Positions 58,095-64,000 of a DNA stretch of 64,000 bases are shown here, piece after piece. This DNA is from Takakia lepidozioides (Eukaryota; Streptophyta; Takakiopsida; Takakiales; Takakiaceae). The translations under genes were made by a program, and so were the position numbers. Numbering within the stretch: position 1 is the first letter of the stretch; each line of letters starts with the position of its first letter. The stretch spans positions 18,416,001 through 18,480,000 of the forward strand of contig CM060731.1 of NCBI GenBank assembly GCA_030704615.1. Direction: 5' to 3'. The notes under the pieces were generated by a model that was not told the DNA's origin, did not search any database, and saw only the letters and a list, made by a program, of their open reading frames with translations.

Positions 58095-59590
58095 CCTTGC
58101 TTAAGTGCAACAAGATGGAAGGTCTGGACGCTGGAAAGCAGGTGCACACTTACATTATCCAAAGTAGATGCACGCCAAATGTTTTTCTACTCAACACCCT
58201 TGTCTCCATGTATGTTAAGTGCGGGAGCATCATGGTTGCTCACCAAGTGTTCAACAGAATGCCTCAACGATCTTTGATCACGTGGAATATAATGTTGGCA
58301 GGAGTTACTAAGCATGGGTGTGGTAGGAATTCTTTGGAGACCTATGAGCAACTGCTGCGCCCCAACCACATCACGTTTGTTTGTGTTTGCAATGCGTGTG
58401 CAAGCTTGGGAGCTCTGGAAAAGGGGAAAGAGGTCCATGGTGACATCATCAAAGCTGGATTTGTACCAGATGTCATTCTGAACACTGCCCTGGTGGACAT
58501 GTATGCCAAATGTGGGTGCAGCAAGCCTTGATGCGAAGGGAGAGTTTGACAATATGGCTGAACGAGATGTGGTGTTTTGGAGTGCCATGATTGCAAGGTA
58601 TGTGCAACATGGGTATGGGATTAAGGCTTTGGAAACATAAGAGCAAATGATGTGGTAAGGGATGAAGCCAGACCAGGTCATGCTCATTTGTGTTTATAAT
58701 ATGCATATGCGAGCTTAGCAGCCCTGGGAATGGTCAAAGAGGTTCATGGTGACATTATCAAAGCTGGAATTGTACCAGATGTCATTCTGAACATTCCCCT
58801 GGTATACATCTATGCTCACCAAGTGTTCAACAGAATCCCTCAACGATCTTTGATCACGTGGAATATAATGTTGGCAGGATTTACCAGGCACGGGTGTGGT
58901 AGGAATGCTTTGGAGACCTATGAGCAACTGCTGGCGAAGGGGTGAAGCCCAGCCACATCACGTTTGTTTGTGTTTGAAATGCGTGTGCAAGCTTGGGAGC
59001 TTTGGAAAAGGGGAAAGAGGTCCATGGTGACATCATCAAAGCTGAATTTGTACCAGATTCATTCTGAACAATGCCCTGGTGGACATGTATGCCAAATGTG
59101 GGTGCAGCAAGCCTGATGCGAAGGGAGAGTTCGACAATATGGCTGAATGAGATGTGGTGTTTTGGAGTGCCATGATTGCAACGTATGTGCAGCATGGGTA
59201 TGGGATTAAGGATTTGGAAACCTAAGAGCAAATGATGTGGGAAGGGATGAAGCCAAACCAGGTCATGCTCATTTGTGTTTATAATATGCATATGCGAGCT
59301 TAGCAGCTCTGGGAATGGTCAAAGAGGTTCATGGTGATATTATCAAAGCTGGAATTATACCAGATGTCATTCTGAACATTCCCCTGGTGTACATCTATGC
59401 TCACCAAGTGTTCAACAGAATCCCTCAATGATCTTTGATCACATGGAATATAATGTTGGCAGGATTTACCAAGCATGGGTTGGTAGGAATGCTTTGGAGA
59501 CCTATGAGCAAATGCTGCGTGAAGGGTTGAAGCCCAACCGCATCACATTTGTTTGTGTTTGCAATGCGTGTACAAGCCTGGGAGCGTTCT
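58095..59590 (+). pseudogene. PPR units inside the CACTA element, block 2
   Basis: The 144-codon frame 58097-58531 contains KMEGLDAGKQVHTYIIQSRC, VSMYVKCGSIMVAHQVFNRM, LITWNIMLAGVTKHGCGRNS and FVPDVILNTALVDMYAKCGC. Two further partial copies follow, with near-identical blocks starting at about 58730 and 59310 (VPDVILNIPLVYIYAHQVFN). The roughly 580-bp spacing points to an internal tandem duplication. Stops and frameshifts are frequent. Confidence 0.75.
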
Positions 59591-60435
59591 GTTGCAGTGA
59601 TTACTTTTCTGACCCCAGTCAACGGTGGGACAATCAAGGCAAAAAGGTGAAATTTGCCTGTTGGATTACAGAGAGTAGAAGATGCAATTGAGCATAGGAA
59701 CTAGTGTGATAAGTTGAGTTGGGTGTTTCCTAGAACAATTCGAGGCTTTCATTGTCAGCTGCTAGCAACAAGGCAAGGGTGAATGCATGATTTTGGCAGA
59801 GGCATGGATAGCTGAAGGAGCAGGGATAGAGTGTGGGTCCAGATTCATTGAAGAGGGCCGGACTTCAAGCTCCTATGATTCCCTGTGGATCAATAGCTAC
59901 TAGCAACCTGCATGGATAGATGGTCAACTGGAAGCTGCAACAGTAGCGGTGGAATTGATAAATCAGGCACTGCTAATGAAGGCACCTTCTTCAACATATT
60001 TCACCCTGTTTTTCCTTCTTATCAGAATCGACCCTAAGTTTCCATGTTGAATTCTGCATGTTAGCTGGTTGAGTGAACCTTTGATAGTTTGGAGTGATTT
60101 GACATGATACTGCCAATGTGACAACAGGAAAGTATCCAGAAACAGGTAACAGAGATGAGGAGAAGCTGTGGAATGAATACTTTTCTTACCCAGTCAATGG
60201 TGGGACAATCGAGGCAAGAAGGTGAATGTCTGTCTGATTATAGAGAGTAGCAGATGCAATTGAGCATAGGAACTAGTGTGATAAGTTGAGTTGGGTGTTT
60301 CCTAGAATAAATCTAGGGTGTCATCGTCAGCTGCTAGCAGCAAGGCAAGGATGTATGCATGATTTGTGCATAGGCATGGATAGCTGAAGGAGCAGGGATA
60401 GAGTGTGGGTCCAGATTCATCCAAGAGGGCCAGAA
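59585..60435 (+). pseudogene. Two tandem OSB-like PDF-motif fragments, copies 3 and 4
   Basis: Copy 3 begins DYFSDPSQRWDN (59600) and copy 4 AATGAATACTTTTCTTACCC (60172, LWNEYFS). Each is followed by GGATAGCTGAAGGAGCAGGG and GTCCAGATTCAT(C/T) (59815 and 60387), as in the copy at 44460. Copy 3 also holds the DSLWINSY-like end with an in-frame stop. Copy 4 is cut by PPR sequence at about 60432. All are out of frame. Confidence 0.5.
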
Positions 60436-60830
60436 AGAGGTCCATGGTGACATTGTCAAAGCTGGAATTGTACCGGATGTCATTCTGAATACTGCCCTGG
60501 TGACATGTATGCCAAATGTGGGTGCATTAAGGATGCGAAGGGAGTTTTCAACACTATGGCTGAACGAGATGTGGTGTCATGGAACGCGATGCTTGCAGGC
60601 CAGGGTATGCACAGCAGGGCGGACGTGGTATGGAGGCTTTGGAGACCTATGATCAAATGATGGGGGAAGGGGTGAAGCCCGACCACATCACATTTTTGTG
60701 CATTTGCAATGCATGTGCAAGCCTGGCAGCTCTGGAAAAGGGCACAGAAGTCCATGGCAACATTGTCAGAGCTGGAATTTTACCAAATGTCATTCTGAAC
60801 AATACCCTCGTGGACATGTACATGCAAAAT
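60432..60830 (+). pseudogene. PPR unit inside the CACTA element, block 3
   Basis: One P-L-S triplet and part of another: GIVPDVILNTALV with a one-base slip, VVSWNAMLAG interrupted by a GCCAG insertion, GMEALETYDQMMGEGVKPDH, FLCICNACASLAALEKGTEV. It runs out of PPR sequence at about 60830 (NVILNNTLVDMYMQNVG). Confidence 0.75.
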
Positions 60831-60834
60831 GTGG

Positions 60835-61140
60835 GTGCACCCTATCCTGCTGATTTGTTGTTGTGCTGGAACAGTAGCAAAAGTAGAAAGGCATATGCAT
60901 TTTACATCTGTTGCTATCTCCAGTGCATATGTAGTGTCCTTTGCACTTTGTCATACTATTGTTTGAGGAGCAGATTTTGGGACTCCGGTGCTATATTGTA
61001 AATTTGACTGGTAGCAGTTTAAGAAAAGCTCTTATATCTATTGCTGTCTTTAAGTGCCTATGTTTTGTCCTTTGCACTTGCTGACTTTGTTCTTTCCTGT
61101 GATTCTTGCCTATGAATAAAGCATTCATTTGCAGAGTCAT
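60835..61140 (+). other. 3'-UTR-like sequence with AATAAA signal
   Basis: T-rich non-coding sequence following the last PPR unit, with a polyadenylation-type AATAAA at 61115-61120. It may be the captured 3' end of a host gene. Confidence 0.35.
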
Positions 61141-61287
61141 TTTTTGTTTCTTAGTTCTTCCCTTTGTTTTTTTTTTTTTAGTATTGAATAATACTAACCC
61201 TAATCTCTACTAATCCTAACGAGATAAGCATAGTTGCGGCTCTGACTGTCCAATACATTTAAAAGTTCAAAACAACCCCTCATATGA

Positions 61288-61500
61288 CACCACGTGTCCA
61301 TATATCAGCATCTCATAGTCAGGATCATGACTGCATGACCTCCTCAATACATGCCACGTGTCCACATACCATGATGTTTGCAGTCAGAACAATGACTGTA
61401 AGACCTCTCATTATATGCCACGTGTCCAAATATTAACATGGTTGTAGTCAGGATTGCAGAGTCTCCTCATGGATATGCCACGTGGCAGTTTCGGGAGACG
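61288..61500. repeat. Subterminal tandem repeats with G-box words
   Basis: Four units of about 60-64 bp, each with CCACGTG: CCACGTGTCC at 61290, 61354 and 61418, and CCACGTGGCA at 61478. Each is followed by an AGTCAG(G/A)A...ATGACTG-like word. The repeats lie within 510 bases of the right end of the CACTA element. Confidence 0.75.
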
Positions 61501-61773
61501 CCATATGGCGCACATCCACAAAACCTCTTGGACTTATTAAAAAGAGTCACGTGTACAGTTTGCAGCAGCACACTAAGTCATGTATGGTAGAAGTACATAT
61601 GACTGCCACATGACAGTGAGATGTATCACTTGGTTCATCTGACTACAGTCATCCATGACCGACCATACTGTACTCATTGTATTCACTTGGTTTGCACGAC
61701 TTAAAGTCATTGCAGTTATATGTACCGTTTATGACTACCGGATAGTCATATATACAGTCATATATACAATCAT

Positions 61774-61796
61774 ATATACCGCGATCTGTTGTAGTG
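61774..61796 (-). repeat. Right terminal inverted repeat of the CACTA element
   Basis: Exact reverse complement of 54818-54840, ending ...GATCTGTTGTAGTG, followed by AAA. Inside it lie three TCATATATAC(A/C) words. Confidence 0.92.
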
Positions 61797-62129
61797 AAAG
61801 TCTGGCCTGAAGAAGCTGGAAAGCACAGATTTTATTTTTGAGTTGGGAGCGTTCCTCACCTTCCATCTATTGGTATTTGTTTTCGTTCGATTGCTCCCAA
61901 AATTCCAACTTTTAAGTCTCTCTTGATGCATGAGGTCTGGAGCTCTGGAGCTTTTGATTGCACACCTAGTTATTGTCATGTCCAACTTCCACCATAGTTT
62001 AGTAGTACCGCCGTCAATTTGGAACCAAAGCGTGTACTACCATAAATCAAAGAATAAAAGATTCTATATATTAGCATGGACTGCATGACAGACCTGCTAA
62101 ACTGTTTAATGGTATAGCAGCTGGTGCAT

Positions 62130-62323
62130 TTATTTTTTGTCAGGGAAGACACACAGAGTGTGAGAAAGACTAGTGCCTTTGTTGACATTTTTGGCTTTTT
62201 CAAACTTCTGAGGTGTTCCCTGAAGAGGTTTTCTACTAGAGTTTGATCTGGCACCTTGCCCTTAAGGAAAGACAGAACAAAAAACTCAAATAATCCACTC
62301 AAGTCATCACTGCAAATCATCAT

Positions 62324-62359
<36 letters not shown>

Positions 62360-62491
62360 AAACCATACACACGTGCAAGTGCAGCTCTCAAGGGCTCACA
62401 AAACTCGGTGAGGTCCAGCTCCTCAATAGCTTTGAGCACATCCTCAGCATTGATGGTTTGTCGCTTTGATTCACGACATATTTCATTTGCT
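62130..62491 (-). CDS. DPB4: DNA polymerase epsilon histone-fold subunit (DPB4/POLE3-like), last two exons
   Basis: Exon 62491-62373 encodes ANEICRESKRQTINAEDVLK and AIEELDLTEFCEPLRAALA, the end of a histone fold of the NF-YB/DPB4 type. The ICRESKRQTINAEDVLKA word is characteristic of the POLE3/DPB4 branch, which partners POLE4/DPB3 in DNA polymerase epsilon. Exon 62260-62130 joins in phase and adds a basic tail ending FPDKK and TAA. The first part of the histone fold is not found in the 1.1 kb to the right on this strand. Either the 5' exons lie beyond the window, with the SF3b gene inside an intron, or this is a truncated copy. Confidence 0.65.
62322..62362. repeat. GA microsatellite in the last intron of the DPB4-like gene
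   Basis: An (AG)n run with one interruption lies directly next to the 5' splice site of the intron at 62372. Confidence 0.8.
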
Positions 62492-63613
62492 CTGTTACAG
62501 TAGAGACCATCCCTGGTGTGTTCATTGGTCCATCCTTTCCTTCCCTCCCCCTCCTCTCTTTACCTCACACTTCTAGGAATTCAGATGGACGAACCCTGAA
62601 GGAGAACAATCCGTTCTAATTAATTTCCATTGAAATCTCCCAAAAGAGGGCAGATCGGCCAATTACTCCTTGAAGTTTAAATAAAGGATCACAATTTCTA
62701 GGGTTTATAGGGAGGTTATGGCAGACAGACAACAATTACAATCTAGTCAATGTAAGATTAGGTTTGAAACTTGGGTTTAGCTTCAAGCAGATGTGGGACT
62801 TTTGCAACCAGACACAACTTGACATACCCTTCGTGCTCATGGAAAATCAATCATGGAGACTCACTGTGCGGGTCTGAAACAAGGTAGTAAGATGTAATCT
62901 AAGCTGCATTTTTCTTCTTTCCACCCAATCACGAGTGAAAGCTTCCGATTCCGTCTGCAAGAAACTCCTCCCCATTTGTTGTCTTTTCGAATCATAGGTA
63001 ATCAAGAAGATCAAGATCCGGGCATTGCGGGCAGTTCCAAAAACGTTGGCGCGGCGATTTCTATTGGCCTATTTCGCACGGGCCGTCCAGGCAGATTCCA
63101 AAGAAATTGACGACGACGATGACGTGGCGACGATGATGTGACACTATGGCACCCTATTCCTACTCTACGCTAAACTAGCTTCCGACCTTCAACTATCTTC
63201 AGGTGTTTTGTGGGCCCAACAGACAACAGACTCGCTCCCCCTCTAGCTTCCCATGCGCGTGCCCCAGGCCGGCTCACCCCAACAGATTGACCGGGTAGGG
63301 GTCCCCCACCCTGCGCGACCCCCTATGCCACCCGCGGGCCCGCCACAACCACACGTGCCCGCATTCAAGTCCCAATTATCAAACAATGAGAAGCAATTTA
63401 CCCCATCTATCTGGACGTTGTATTCAGAAGTCGTTGCTAGTTCCTTCAAACCGTCCATGGGGCCCTCGATGGGCTGTGTGTTGAGTAGTAGGCTCTGTAA
63501 ATTCACTGGACGTTAATCGCTTCCCTCGTTTTTGGACCTAACCCTATCTTGTGTCTCCCACAAAGGAGCTCGCAACAATCTACGGTTAGATTCCGAGCGC
63601 TTAGTCTTCGCCC
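62492..63613. other. Region between the DPB4-like exons and SF3B6
   Basis: No coding sequence recognised. It should contain the promoter of the plus-strand SF3b gene. A pair of 87-codon frames on opposite strands at 63243-63516 have no motif. Confidence 0.35.
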
Positions 63614-63988
63614 ATGGCAGCTCTGAGCATCAGGAGAGGTAACGCGCGTCTTCCGCCGGAGGTTAATAGAGTGCTGTATGTGAGAAACCTTCCCTTCCAC
63701 ATCTCCTCGGAGGAGATGTATGATATTTTTGGGAAGTATGGTGCCATTCGTCAGATTCGAATTGGCACCAACAAGGACACTAGGGGGACCGCGTTTGTTG
63801 TGTATGAGGACATCTACGATGCCAAGAATGCGGTCGACCATCTCTCAGGTTTTAATGTTGCCAATCGTTATCTTATTGTGTTGTACTACCAGCAGGCCAA
63901 GATGTCTAAAAAGATCGACCAGCGTAAGAAGGAGGAGGAGATCACAAAGCTGCAAGAGAAGTACGGCGTTTCCACCAAGGAGAAGTAG
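63614..63988 (+). CDS. SF3B6: Splicing factor 3b 14-kDa subunit (p14), complete
   Basis: An intronless 124-codon frame with stop, full length for the family. It carries one RNA-recognition motif: RNP2 is VLYVRNLPF (residues 20-28) and RNP1 is GTAFVVYED (near 58-66). The C-terminal helix ([20 protein letters not shown]) is the conserved end. In the U2 snRNP the protein sits on SF3B1 near the branch-point adenosine. The ATG is the first in frame and is followed at once by the conserved start ([19 protein letters not shown]). No defects are seen. Confidence 0.97.
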   Translation: MAALSIRRGNARLPPEVNRVLYVRNLPFHISSEEMYDIFGKYGAIRQIRIGTNKDTRGTAFVVYEDIYDAKNAVDHLSGFNVANRYLIVLYYQQAKMSKKIDQRKKEEEITKLQEKYGVSTKEK

Positions 63989-64000
63989 TAGACCTCTGAA

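Larger units (their letters stand above)
54818..61796. mobile_element. CACTA-type DNA transposon, 6979 bp, carrying gene fragments
   Basis: The left end is CACTACAACAGATCGCGG plus five more bases (54818-54840). The right end at 61774-61796 is its exact reverse complement, a 23-bp perfect terminal inverted repeat starting with CACTA. Three bases AAA flank both ends (54815-54817, 61797-61799), the 3-bp target duplication expected of CACTA/EnSpm elements. Subterminal sequence is rich in short repeats (GACTAC, AGTCAT, CCACGTGTCC), also typical of the group. No transposase is recognisable, so the copy is non-autonomous. The interior holds PPR units, OSB-like fragments and an unrecognised gene fragment. 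Confidence 0.9.

Overview
The window looks like nuclear DNA of a land plant, most likely a seed-free vascular plant (fern or lycophyte). Genes have GT-AG introns. They are spread thinly among LINE, SINE, LTR, hAT-like and CACTA-like elements, and a large share of the right half is degenerate PLS-class PPR sequence with E and DYW domains. Lineages with heavy organellar RNA editing carry such PPR expansions. The species assignment is inference.

Left third (1-26 kb): an alpha/beta-hydrolase gene on the minus strand (nine exons resolved, 1240-6846); two tRNA-derived SINE-like units (8.2-8.7 kb); a complete six-exon ELP1 gene on the minus strand (9681-15656, 1349 codons plus stop); a divergent, internally deleted CHLM pseudogene (15.9-16.8 kb); a LINE reverse transcriptase (18.4-20.3 kb); and a nucleotide-sugar/sugar-phosphate transporter gene on the minus strand (20.9-24.0 kb) whose introns contain LINE fragments.

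Middle (26-44 kb): a 248-bp hAT-like MITE with an 8-bp target duplication; a 1.6-kb minisatellite built on CATGTAACCC; and a minus-strand Ty3/gypsy-type element that keeps gag, a CCHC knuckle, a protease and a chromodomain but carries a DNA cytosine-5 methyltransferase where reverse transcriptase, RNase H and integrase should be. Next come a heat-shock-element-like promoter cluster, a second, decayed LINE interrupted by a hAT-like insertion, an AT-rich tract with diverged repeats, and an intact four-exon gene for a tail-anchored C2-domain protein (41945-43813).

Right third (44-62 kb): PPR repeats and fragments resembling the PDF motif of OSB organellar ssDNA-binding proteins. A plus-strand PPR-E pseudogene (45.5-46.6 kb) is followed by minus-strand arrays of about 300-bp PLS units (47.8-54.2 kb), which end in a frameshifted DYW domain. 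From 54818 to 61796 a 6979-bp CACTA-type element with 23-bp perfect terminal inverted repeats and an AAA target duplication carries further plus-strand PPR units, OSB-like pieces and an unrecognised gene fragment.

Right end (62-64 kb): the last two exons of a DPB4/POLE3-like histone-fold gene on the minus strand and a complete intronless gene for the SF3b 14-kDa spliceosome subunit on the plus strand.

ELP1, the SF3b subunit, the hydrolase, the transporter and the C2 gene look like working host genes. Most of the rest is mobile or decaying sequence. I see no operons, CRISPR arrays or rRNA.
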